Shown piece by piece: positions 42,819-50,344 of a stretch of DNA of 64,000 bases (position 1 is the first letter of the stretch; every line of letters starts with the position of its first letter). The position numbers and the translations under genes were made by a program. The notes beneath the pieces were generated by a model that had not been told where the DNA came from, did no database searches, and saw nothing but the letters and a program-made list of their open reading frames with translations. Source of the DNA: Amarobacter sp964507025 (GTDB lineage: Bacteria; Chloroflexota; Dehalococcoidia; Tepidiformales; Tepidiformaceae); the NCBI GenBank assembly GCA_964507025.1, contig CAZDOK010000002.1:186001-250000 (forward strand). The letters run 5' to 3'.

Positions 42819-43952
42819 CTACTGCGGCGGCTCCGGGAGCGGGGCCGGCTCGAAGCGGTCGAGCACCTCATACGCCTTCAGGGTTTCGATGGCGCTGAGC
42901 GAGCGCCTCAGCATCGTGGTCGCCAGCTGCACACCGCGCTCGTTCCCGAGGTCGATCGAGCCACACGAGGTGACCGGGTACGTGAAGCAGAACATCGTTG
43001 TCAGGCGGTAGTCGTCCCACGCCTGATCGAACGAGTAGTCCTTCACGCCCTGGCCGGCCAGTGCGCGGACGTAGTCGCGCAGCAGATCCTCTTCGCAGGC
43101 CGCGCGGATCTCCGGATCGACGCTCTGGCTCATGAAGTAGCCGATGTCGTAGGTGCCGCGCGCCTTGATGGCTATCTGCCAGTCGAGCAGGGTGACCGCT
43201 GACGTGTTGTCGGGGCTTCCCCAGAAGACGTTGTCGAGGCGAAGGTCTCCGTGGCAGAGCGTATAGGGCGCCTTCACGAAGTGGTCCTGCATCGGGTTCA
43301 TGCGGGGCAAGAACTTCACCGCCATCTCGCGCTGTTCACCGGTGAGCCGGTCGCCGAAGTTTTGCAGGAACGGCTCCAGCGACTGCGCATACGCGAGCGC
43401 GGCGAACTTGATAATCGGGGCGTTGCCGAACGGGATCCATTCGAGCGTGGCGAGCTCGGGTGAACTCCACCACATCGCGTGCAGCTTGGCGACCTCGGTG
43501 ACCACGCGGCGGCACTCGTCGACGGTCGCGCCCAGCACCTGATCGCCGATGGGCAGCCCGCTGAGGTCTTCCATCAGGATGATGTACTCGGCCTTTTCCG
43601 GGTCGCGCGCCGAGTAGTAGCAGTGGGCCGTGCGCACACCAACGCGATCGCCGACCTCGGCGTAGAAGCGGCACTCCTTCTCGTAGAAGCCGAGCATCTG
43701 GGCGATACCGCGGCCGCCGGGGTCGGCCGTCGGGATCTTGGCGATGAGCGTCTTCGGGGCCCGGGGCTCGTCCCGGTCGTATTCGAGCGTAATCCGCGCG
43801 AGCTCTCCAAGGATGCCCACGCCCTGCCCGATCTGCACGCGGGGGGCGGCGGTGACGTTCGCCTCGCCGAGCCAACCGCCCTGTCGGAGGGCAGCGGTAA
43901 GCCACGCCGGGGTGACCTCGGCCATGGTGGCGGGGATGGGGAGTTGCGTCAT
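42819..43952 (-). CDS. Phosphotransferase (aminoglycoside/EcK-like kinase fold)
   Basis: A 377-residue protein-kinase-like phosphotransferase. The catalytic loop LCHGDLRLDNVFWG, followed by VTLLDWQIAIKARG (metal-binding Asp), and the N-lobe lysine in KTLIAKIPTAD are present, with EYIILMEDLSG as hinge. The family phosphorylates small alcohols, choline, sugars, macrolides or ecdysteroid-like molecules; the substrate here is unknown. The start at ATG 43952 gives a normal length. It is convergent with the ECF operon across an inverted repeat. Confidence 0.83.
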   Translation of the reverse strand: MTQLPIPATMAEVTPAWLTAALRQGGWLGEANVTAAPRVQIGQGVGILGELARITLEYDRDEPRAPKTLIAKIPTADPGGRGIAQMLGFYEKECRFYAEVGDRVGVRTAHCYYSARDPEKAEYIILMEDLSGLPIGDQVLGATVDECRRVVTEVAKLHAMWWSSPELATLEWIPFGNAPIIKFAALAYAQSLEPFLQNFGDRLTGEQREMAVKFLPRMNPMQDHFVKAPYTLCHGDLRLDNVFWGSPDNTSAVTLLDWQIAIKARGTYDIGYFMSQSVDPEIRAACEEDLLRDYVRALAGQGVKDYSFDQAWDDYRLTTMFCFTYPVTSCGSIDLGNERGVQLATTMLRRSLSAIETLKAYEVLDRFEPAPLPEPPQ

Positions 43953-44004
43953 GGAGCGGTCCTCGAAACGGGTTTCGGGGACTCTACACGAAGATCGGCG
44001 TGCG

Positions 44005-44502
44005 CTACATCTGGGGCGGCGGCGCCTTCGTGGGAGTGCGGATTTCGACCCAGAGAACCGCGAACACGGCGCAGGCGATCGAGACGGCGAGCAGGATGCC
44101 GCCCACGATCGACAGCAGGTCGCGCAGGACCATATCGGCGTCATCTGCATCGGCGGCGATGTCGAGCCCGGCGCACGTCGCGGCGAGCGCGAGGAAGATG
44201 AGCGCCGGGGTGACGGGCTCCCACTTCTGGCGGGCGAGCAGGTGGCCGATCGCGATGCCACCCATGGCGAAGAACGGGCCACTCATGGCGACCACCCACT
44301 CGCGGTGGTTCTCCCAGCCGGCGCGTACCTGGAAAGCGATGGCCAGCATGATGCCCGCAACCACCAGGCCCATGCCGAGACCAGCGAAGCGGCGGAGCAA
44401 CGCTCCCCGGGCTACGGTGGGGCGAGCGGGACGGGTGGTTCGGTCGTGGATGAACGCGGACTTTTCTGCCTCGAAGGGCGCCGGGATGGAGAAATTCGCC
44501 AT
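44005..44502 (-). CDS. Four-helix membrane protein, unknown function
   Basis: A 165-residue protein with four predicted helices: about residues 42-60, 71-89, 97-113 and 128-150. The N-terminal 40 residues are soluble and basic. No family is recognised. It precedes the phosphotransferase gene by 52 nt on the same strand and follows the GatD-like gene, so it could belong to either. Confidence 0.6.
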   Translation of the reverse strand: MANFSIPAPFEAEKSAFIHDRTTRPARPTVARGALLRRFAGLGMGLVVAGIMLAIAFQVRAGWENHREWVVAMSGPFFAMGGIAIGHLLARQKWEPVTPALIFLALAATCAGLDIAADADDADMVLRDLLSIVGGILLAVSIACAVFAVLWVEIRTPTKAPPPQM

Positions 44503-44609
44503 AACGCCCGGATTGTGCCCCGTTGCCGGTCAAGAAGCCAGCCGGAGGCCGTTTTCGATCGCCGGTCTGCGGATTTGCGGGGACACCCGTGCAGGGCCGG
44601 CGGCCCTGC

Positions 44610-45356
44610 TCAGGCGGGCTTGCGCGAGCGGTGCGCAGCAATGCCCGTCGCGTTGCGGTGGGCTGCCTCCTCCGGCGTATCGTCGAGCGGAGCAAGCTCC
44701 ACCCCGGGGCCATAGCGCCTGCGCAGCGCCGCGAGAATCAGCTCGTCGGCGAGGCGGGGATTCTTCGGCAGGAGGCTCCCATGGAGGTAGGTGCCGATGG
44801 CGTTGTTGTGCCGCGCGCCCTCGAAGCCATCTTCGGCATTGTTGCCGAACCCGCGAGTCACCCGGCCGAACGGTGCCTGGTCGAGCGCGAGGTACGTGCG
44901 CCCCCCGTGATTCTCGAACCCGACGACTTCTCCGAGCTCGGTTTCGAGGACGACATCGCCAATGCAGCGGTCGGCAACAGGGCCGGGGTGGCGGGTCTCA
45001 AGGTCGAACACGCCGATGCCCGGGATGACACTGCCGTCGTGATCGACGTAGCGGTGGCCAAAGAGCTGGAACCCACCGCAGACGGCCAGCGCCGGCAGGC
45101 CGTGGTCGATGGCTTCGCGAAGGGCGGGGCCGCGGGCCACCAGGTCGTCGGCGATGCGGCGCTGTTCTCGATCCTGGCCGCCGCCGATTAGCACCAGGTC
45201 CACTTCGGCCGGGTCGAACGGGTCGCCGATGTTGACCTCGACCAGGTGGAATGCGATACCGCGCGCCTCGCAGCGGTAGCGCAGGGCGATAACGTTGCCG
45301 CGGTCGCCGTAGATGTTCATCACGTCCGGGTAGAGGTGGGCGACGCGGAGTTCCAT
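44610..45356 (-). CDS. gatD: GatD-like type 1 glutamine amidotransferase
   Basis: A 248-residue class I glutaminase closest to GatD, the glutaminase half of lipid II isoglutaminyl synthase (with MurT), and more distantly to CobB/CobQ. It opens with LRVAHLYPDVMNIYGDRGNV, has the nucleophile Cys93 in AVCGGFQLFG and the His193 in YLHGSLLPKNP. GatD supplies ammonia for amidation of D-Glu in peptidoglycan. The usual MurT gene is not next to it here, so the assignment to GatD over a cobyric-acid-synthase relative carries some doubt. Confidence 0.8.
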   Translation of the reverse strand: MELRVAHLYPDVMNIYGDRGNVIALRYRCEARGIAFHLVEVNIGDPFDPAEVDLVLIGGGQDREQRRIADDLVARGPALREAIDHGLPALAVCGGFQLFGHRYVDHDGSVIPGIGVFDLETRHPGPVADRCIGDVVLETELGEVVGFENHGGRTYLALDQAPFGRVTRGFGNNAEDGFEGARHNNAIGTYLHGSLLPKNPRLADELILAALRRRYGPGVELAPLDDTPEEAAHRNATGIAAHRSRKPA

Positions 45357-45386
45357 GGATAGAGGATAGAGGATAGAGGACAGAGC

Positions 45387-45410
45387 GAGGCCCGGCTGGC
45401 GCCGGGCCTC
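45387..45410 (-). terminator. Hairpin after the PSTGN surface protein gene
   Basis: Perfect 9-bp stem GAGGCCCGG (45387-45395) and CCGGGCCTC (45402-45410) with a 6-nt loop, about 33 nt past the stop of the minus-strand surface protein gene. Read on that strand it is followed by a pyrimidine-rich CTCTGTCCTCTATCCTC tract. Confidence 0.6.
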
Positions 45411-45442
45411 GTCCTGGGGGCCGTGAGTGGCGGGTGGAGCGA

Positions 45443-46708
45443 CTATTCGAGGGGCTCTTCCCCGGTGGTGCGGCGGCTCCGGGCGAAGGCGACCAGTGCG
45501 AGGCCCAGGCCGGCGAGGGCGAGGCCGCCGCCGATTGCCAGTTCGGTATTGCCGATCAGGCCATCGTTTTCGCTGGCGTTGCCCGTGCTCGGCGCTGCCG
45601 GGGTCGGGTTGCCGGGCTTGTCCGGCGACTTCGACGTCCAGGGCTTGCCCGTCGACCCCAGGGTCTCGACGTTCGAGCCGGTGCCGCTGCCATTCTCGTC
45701 GTCGCCGGGATTGGCCTGGGCGTCATCCCCGTTGTCGTCCCCACCGTTGTCATCGCCACCGTTGTCCGCCGGGGCCGAATCGTCGTCGTTGGAATCGGGA
45801 GCGGGCAGGTCGGGGCCGGGCACGTCTTCCTCGGTGGTCTGGTCATCGCCGGGGACGGGTTCGTTCGCGGGCTGCTCCGGCTCGGGCTGGGGCTCATCGT
45901 TGGGCTGGTCATCGGCCGGCGGCTGCGGGTCCGGGTTCGGATCCGGAGCCGGGTCCTGCGGGTCGTCGGCCGGCTGGTCATCGACCGGCGGCGTGGGCGT
46001 GGTGGTCGGGACGGGGATCTTGATGATCGGCCCCTTGGGCGTGGGAGTCGCGGTCGGGACAGGGATCTTGATGATCGGGCCCTTCGGGGTCGGCGTCGCG
46101 GTCGGGTTCACGATGATCGGGCCATCGGGAAGCTTGATGCTCTTCTGGAGCACTTCGATGTCATCGAAGTACGCCCCGAACTTGCCTGAGGGCAGCTGGA
46201 GGACGCCCGTGGCGAACTTCTCGACACCAAGGCGGACCATTGCCGACTTCGCGGAGTTCGGGGCGGTGGGGGTGATCGACTGCTGCTTCCACGTGCCCGC
46301 TTCGTCGACCGGGAGGGTATAGGCCGCGCCGACCTGGTCGGTGCAATCGTCTCCTGCATAGAACACGATGCCGAGGTTGGCCTGGCCATCGCGCTTCTGG
46401 ACAAGCGGGATGTAGATCTTGCCCGAGAGCTGGTACTTCAGGCCGCCCGTGATCGGGAAGCACTGGTAGGCGTAGGTCTTGCTGGCGCTCGCGCTGTTGA
46501 ACGCGTTCGACACGAAGCCCGTGTTCGAAGGGGCGGTGATCTTCGCCAGCGGCGAGGCCTTCGCCATCCAGCCGGTCGTGCCGTTGCTGAAGTCGCCGTT
46601 GGTGACCTTGCTGTACTGGGAGACTGCGCCGGCCGAACCGGCGAGCATGGCCACGGCCGGGATGGCGGCCGCGACGGAGATGGTGAGCCTGCGGATGGTC
46701 TTGTTCAT
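45443..46708 (-). CDS. Secreted surface protein with CBM-like domain and PSTGN tail
   Basis: A 421-residue protein. Residues 1-28 are a signal peptide. About 30-190 form a beta-sandwich resembling carbohydrate-binding or choice-of-anchor domains (VTNGDFSNGTTGWMAKAS; GKFGAYFDDIEVLQKS). Two near-identical units built on GPIIKIPVPTATPTP (about 200-235) lead into a long Asp/Pro/Glu linker (240-360). The end reads APSTGNASENDGLIGN, a hydrophobic span and ARSRR, like a cell-wall sorting signal and similar to the tail of the barrel protein at 37189. The promoter region holds an exact Crp-like site 72 nt upstream. Confidence 0.75.
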   Translation of the reverse strand: MNKTIRRLTISVAAAIPAVAMLAGSAGAVSQYSKVTNGDFSNGTTGWMAKASPLAKITAPSNTGFVSNAFNSASASKTYAYQCFPITGGLKYQLSGKIYIPLVQKRDGQANLGIVFYAGDDCTDQVGAAYTLPVDEAGTWKQQSITPTAPNSAKSAMVRLGVEKFATGVLQLPSGKFGAYFDDIEVLQKSIKLPDGPIIVNPTATPTPKGPIIKIPVPTATPTPKGPIIKIPVPTTTPTPPVDDQPADDPQDPAPDPNPDPQPPADDQPNDEPQPEPEQPANEPVPGDDQTTEEDVPGPDLPAPDSNDDDSAPADNGGDDNGGDDNGDDAQANPGDDENGSGTGSNVETLGSTGKPWTSKSPDKPGNPTPAAPSTGNASENDGLIGNTELAIGGGLALAGLGLALVAFARSRRTTGEEPLE

Positions 46709-46779
46709 GGTGATCTCTCCTGCCGTGTTGCAGGTGAGACCGGTGACCGGCACGGTTCTTACACGGCTGTCCGCGAAAC

Positions 46780-46795
46780 TGTGAACCAGTTCACA
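46780..46795. promoter_or_regulatory. Crp-like site upstream of the surface protein gene
   Basis: TGTGAACCAGTTCACA fits TGTGA-N6-TCACA in all ten positions and is itself a near palindrome. It lies 72 nt before the minus-strand start at 46708. Confidence 0.6.
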
Positions 46796-46811
46796 CAGCT
46801 TCGGCCGGCGA

Positions 46812-47909
46812 TCAGACGGCTGGCGCTGGCCTGCCCATGCCGGTCGCCAGCATCTGCATGGTTTCCGGCGAGGGGTCGAGGTCCTTGCAGAGGAGCGCCG
46901 TCAGACCATAGAGCTCGCCGGTGGCGGCGTTGCGCTGCTGCTCATAGGCCTCCATTTCGGCATCCCACTGTCCGCCCCCGAAGACGGCGACGAGCGCACC
47001 GGCTACTGCCTCCGCATCGCGGAGCGCGTCGTTGATGCCCTGGCCGAGGAGCGGGTCGCGGTAGTAGCCGGCATCTCCCACGAGCGCCCAGCCCGGTCCG
47101 TACGGCTTGCGATAGAAACTCTCGTGCGGCGAAAGGCCCATGAGCCGGCTGGTGCGCCTCGCGCGGGCGGTCCGTGCGCCCAGCGCGGGCACGGTCGCGA
47201 ACGCCGCCTGCATGTTGGCCTCGATGTCCTCGCGGAACTCCTTGAAGCGGCCGGCAGTGAATTCGACGCCCAGGCAGACTTCGCCGTCGTTGGTGGGGAA
47301 CACGAACATCGCCCGGCCGCCGCCCAGGTAGAGCTCGGCGTAGGGCCCGTGCTCCATGCCGGCGAAATACGCGTAGTAGCCGGCGGTGGTGCCGGGCACC
47401 ACGTTGTACTCCGGCGCGCCAACCTGGCGGGCGACGAACGACTGGCGCCCATCGGCGCCGATGACGACGGCCGCGCGCTCTTCGAACGATTGGGCGCCGG
47501 AGTGCCCGCGGATGCCGCGAACGAACCCGTCCTCGACGATCAGGGCGTCCACGGTGGCGCCCTCGCGCACCTCGGCGCCGGCTTCGCGGGCGGCATCAAC
47601 CAGGACTTTGTCGAGGACGGTGCGCCGGGGGGCGATGGTGAGGGGGTCATTCGGGTTGTGCGGCAGCGCGAACCCCTGGAGCGTGCGCTGCGTGCCGTGC
47701 AGCGCCGGGCAGCCAGTCGCAAGCACCCGGTCGAGGAGGCCCCACTGCCGAAGGCGCTCCACCCCGTCGGGGGTCATGAAGTGGGTCGAGAGCGTGTCGC
47801 TGGGGAACGTGGCGCGGTCGACTACCAGCACACGATGACCGCGCCGTGCAAGCAGCATGGCCGTGGGCGACCCGGCACACCGGGCGCCAACTACAATGGC
47901 GTCGTACAT
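46812..47909 (-). CDS. FAD-dependent oxidoreductase (geranylgeranyl-reductase-like)
   Basis: A 365-residue group A flavoprotein. The N-terminal Rossmann motif is AIVVGARCAGSPTAMLLARRG (with the third Gly replaced by Ser or Pro, as in some members), ERAAVVIGADGRQSFVAR is the middle DG motif, and GWALVGDAGYYRDPLLGQGINDALRDAE binds the FAD ribityl chain. Members hydroxylate aromatics or reduce isoprenoid double bonds; the substrate is unknown. CAGGAG precedes ATG 47909. It is divergent from the GNAT gene. Confidence 0.87.
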   Translation of the reverse strand: MYDAIVVGARCAGSPTAMLLARRGHRVLVVDRATFPSDTLSTHFMTPDGVERLRQWGLLDRVLATGCPALHGTQRTLQGFALPHNPNDPLTIAPRRTVLDKVLVDAAREAGAEVREGATVDALIVEDGFVRGIRGHSGAQSFEERAAVVIGADGRQSFVARQVGAPEYNVVPGTTAGYYAYFAGMEHGPYAELYLGGGRAMFVFPTNDGEVCLGVEFTAGRFKEFREDIEANMQAAFATVPALGARTARARRTSRLMGLSPHESFYRKPYGPGWALVGDAGYYRDPLLGQGINDALRDAEAVAGALVAVFGGGQWDAEMEAYEQQRNAATGELYGLTALLCKDLDPSPETMQMLATGMGRPAPAV

Positions 47910-47987
47910 ATCAGGGGCACTCCTGCCGTCGCGAAGGTGGCGCGTGTTGTACCACATGACGGGAGGGAGATGTGAGAGGAGTTTCAC

Positions 47988-48650
47988 ATTTCGAGACTGA
48001 GCGACCGGGAACTGCTTGAGGTGCAGGTGCGCACCCTGTTCCTGGTTGACCGGCTGGGGCGCCTGCTGCACGTGAACGACCTGGGCCAACCGCCCGCTCC
48101 ACGGGTGTTTGTCGGGTCCGGGCTCGATGGCAGTCGCGTCGTGCGGGTTGGCGCCGAGCTACGCGAACGGGACAGGCTGTCGCTGCTTCGTTGCGCCCAC
48201 GACGACGCCGCCCTCCGGGCAGCCGTGGGCCGTATCGGCCCCATCGTGCGCGAACAGCGGGGACCCGCCTTCGTACTTCCCGCCGGGATTGCCCCCGCGG
48301 GCGGAGCTGTGGAAGTAGCCGATGCCTTCGAGCTGCATCCGGACCTGGCGCCGTGGGGCCCGGAGCTGCAGGCGCGGCATCCGTGCTTCGGGGTGGTGGA
48401 GGATGGCGTGGTGGTGTCGATATGTTGTTGTGCGCGGTCCACGCCCGAGGCTGCGGAGGCGGGCGTCGAGACGGCCGAGGCGTACCGCGGCCGGGGATTT
48501 GCCGTCGCTGCCGTGGCGGCATGGGGGGCTGCGGTTTGCGCCTCCGGCCGGGTCGCCTTCTACAGCACCTCGGCCGAGAACCGCGCATCGCAGGCGGTGG
48601 CTCGAAGACTGGATGCGCGGCTGTTCGGCGAGGATTGGAGCCTGTGGTGA
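47988..48650 (+). CDS. GNAT family N-acetyltransferase, possible ATT start
   Basis: A GNAT-fold protein. The C-terminal part (GVVEDGVVVSICCCARS; GVETAEAYRGRGFAVAAVAAW; YSTSAENRASQAVARRL) has the acetyl-CoA loop R-G-R-G-F. The conserved N-terminus of this subgroup (SDRELLEVQVRTLFLVDRLGRLL) begins before the first GTG at 48021. Just upstream, GAGGAG is followed at 6 nt by ATT (47988), giving 220 residues; no ATG, GTG or TTG is available in between. I therefore suggest ATT, with CTG a weaker option. The substrate is unknown. Confidence 0.7.
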   Translation: MSRLSDRELLEVQVRTLFLVDRLGRLLHVNDLGQPPAPRVFVGSGLDGSRVVRVGAELRERDRLSLLRCAHDDAALRAAVGRIGPIVREQRGPAFVLPAGIAPAGGAVEVADAFELHPDLAPWGPELQARHPCFGVVEDGVVVSICCCARSTPEAAEAGVETAEAYRGRGFAVAAVAAWGAAVCASGRVAFYSTSAENRASQAVARRLDARLFGEDWSLW

Positions 48651-48681
48651 TGGTCGACCGGGCATCGGCCGGGCACGTTGG

Positions 48682-49488
48682 TCACTCGAACAGGAACCGG
48701 CGCCGGCGCGGGCGGGGACGGTAGCGCAACCCGAACTTCCGGATGCCCGCCTCCCGGATGTGGGCCGCGGCCTCCTCCGGTGAATCGGTCAAAAGGAAGT
48801 GCGAGTAATCTTCGAAGTTGATCGTGCCCGCACCCACGAGCCGTTGCTGCATGAATTCCATGAGCGGGCGCCAGTACTCCACGCCCATCAGGATGATCGG
48901 GTAGTCGCGGATCTTCCCGGTTTGGACGAGCGTGGCGATTTCGAACATCTCGTCCATCGTGCCGAAGCCTCCGGGGAGGGCCACGAAGGCGTAGGAGTAC
49001 TTGGCCAGCATCACCTTGCGAACGAAGAAGTAGCGGAACTCGACGAACGTATCGAGGTACGGATTGGGATGCTGCTCCATCGGGAGCTCGATGTTGCAGC
49101 CGACGGAGAGACCCCCTGCCTCTTTCGCGCCCCGGTTGGCCGCCTCCATGAGCCCCGGCCCTCCGCCAGTCATCACGGCGAAGCCCTCGCGCACGATGGC
49201 CGCGCCGATCTGGCGGCCCAGGCGGTAGTACGGGTGGTCATCGCTGAAGCGGGCCGAGCCGAAGACGGTCACCGCCGGCCCGATGAAGTGGAGCCTGCGG
49301 AATCCGCGGATGAACTCCAGGGAGATCCGCATCGTGCGCAGGAACTCCGAGCCTCGCGTTGCCGGGCCCTGCAGGAATTTGCGCTCGTCGGCTGGCGGGG
49401 GCGACTTTCCCCATTCCCCCTGGCCCTCATGATCGGCCGGGATGACAGGGAGGCGGGGGTACGTGTCGAACTCGTCGATGCTGGACAT
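48682..49488 (-). CDS. LOG/TIGR00730 family Rossmann protein
   Basis: A 268-residue LOG-type nucleoside-5'-monophosphate phosphoribohydrolase. The family motif PGGFGTMDEMFEI and an earlier GGGPGLMEAANRGAKEAGG are complete. Proteins of this family release a base from cytokinin ribotides or from AMP. The N-terminal 60 residues (including SPPPADERKFLQGP) are longer than in minimal LOG proteins but occur in the larger bacterial branch. The Arg-rich C-terminus (RPRPRRRR) is unusual. Confidence 0.88.
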   Translation of the reverse strand: MSSIDEFDTYPRLPVIPADHEGQGEWGKSPPPADERKFLQGPATRGSEFLRTMRISLEFIRGFRRLHFIGPAVTVFGSARFSDDHPYYRLGRQIGAAIVREGFAVMTGGGPGLMEAANRGAKEAGGLSVGCNIELPMEQHPNPYLDTFVEFRYFFVRKVMLAKYSYAFVALPGGFGTMDEMFEIATLVQTGKIRDYPIILMGVEYWRPLMEFMQQRLVGAGTINFEDYSHFLLTDSPEEAAAHIREAGIRKFGLRYRPRPRRRRFLFE

Positions 49489-49607
49489 CGCAGGGTCTTC
49501 AGTCTACGCCGGGTCCATGCTCTGGTCGCATTGCACGCGTCCCGCCGGGAATTGCGGAGAATCCCTGACTGGCGGCGCGCTCCACGGAAGCCGATGTTCG
49601 AATCAGG

Positions 49608-49802
49608 ATGCAGACCAATACACCGCCCGAATCCACCTTCCGCACGCTCCACCTTGTGCCTCGTGGCGGCGAATGGCGGGTCCTCCGCGATGGCGATGAC
49701 CAGCCATTGGGAGTGTATGGCGACCTTGGCCGGGCGCTCGACGCCGCCACCCGGGGACCCAGGCTCGTGCGGGTGGTGGTGCATACCGAAGGCACCGCAT
49801 AG
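49608..49802 (+). CDS. Small DUF2188-like protein
   Basis: A 64-residue protein, TLHLVPRGGEWRVLRDGDDQ with a following short helix (ALDAATRG) and a last strand VRVVVHTEG. This beta-beta-alpha-beta pattern resembles DUF2188 proteins, small cytosolic proteins of unknown role. ATCAGG precedes the ATG weakly. Confidence 0.55.
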   Translation: MQTNTPPESTFRTLHLVPRGGEWRVLRDGDDQPLGVYGDLGRALDAATRGPRLVRVVVHTEGTA

Positions 49803-49835
49803 GGGGGAGCCATCCGGCTTCTTCGCTCCGGGGCC

Positions 49836-50318
49836 TCAGAACACGAGCCGCGGCCGATCGCCTTCGCCCCGGGGCTCGCCGGAAGGCTCCACGGCCGTCC
49901 CGCCAATCCAACGTTCGATGTCCACCGGGTCGAAGAGGCCAATCGCATCGACCTCGCCTTCGGCGAAGACAAACGGGCTGCGAGCGTCATCTCCGGCCGG
50001 CATCGCCGTGAGCTCCGCCCGGAAGACGATCGCGAGCTCCCAGCCGCCGCCTTCGAACGGGAACGACATCACATCGGCGAGCGTGAGCGACGAGACGGCG
50101 CCCCCGCACCAGTCGTCAGCAAGCGCCGCCGCTGTCTCGTAGGGGTTGGCGCCGAACTCCATCACATCCCAGGGGAGCCAGCGCCCGCGGGCCTGCCGGG
50201 CGGCGACATCGAAGACCACCAGGCGGCGCTGGTACACCGGCACGAGGTAGACGCTGATGTGCGCGCCGCCCGCCATCAGCCCGCCCGTGGGTTTCCCGAA
50301 GAACGCCTGTCGCGACAT
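49836..50318 (-). CDS. Nudix-fold-like protein without clear Nudix box
   Basis: A 160-residue protein with alternating strands and a helix (NPYETAAALADDWCG) placed where a Nudix box helix would be, and ELAIVFRAELT as a following strand. The catalytic REUXEE residues are absent, so if it is a Nudix relative it is not a standard hydrolase. The fold suggestion is weak. It precedes nothing on its strand and lies 26 nt after the M16 peptidase gene, perhaps cotranscribed. Confidence 0.5.
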   Translation of the reverse strand: MSRQAFFGKPTGGLMAGGAHISVYLVPVYQRRLVVFDVAARQARGRWLPWDVMEFGANPYETAAALADDWCGGAVSSLTLADVMSFPFEGGGWELAIVFRAELTAMPAGDDARSPFVFAEGEVDAIGLFDPVDIERWIGGTAVEPSGEPRGEGDRPRLVF

Positions 50319-50344
50319 GCCCCCAGCGTAGGCGATCGACAGGC

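Noticed and set aside
45357..45385. Short tandem GATAGAG repeat (three units) as a functional repeat
   Set aside because: Only about 22 bp and degenerate in the last unit; probably incidental sequence before the terminator.
45423..46322. Plus-strand frames rich in Ser or Gly/Arg opposite the PSTGN surface protein
   Set aside because: Mirror of the repetitive Asp/Pro linker; the minus strand has a signal peptide, domain and anchor.
47971..47987. TGTGA...TCACA before the GNAT gene as a Crp-like site
   Set aside because: The half-sites are separated by 8 nt instead of 6, which would put them out of phase; the central GAGGAG is better read as the ribosome site.
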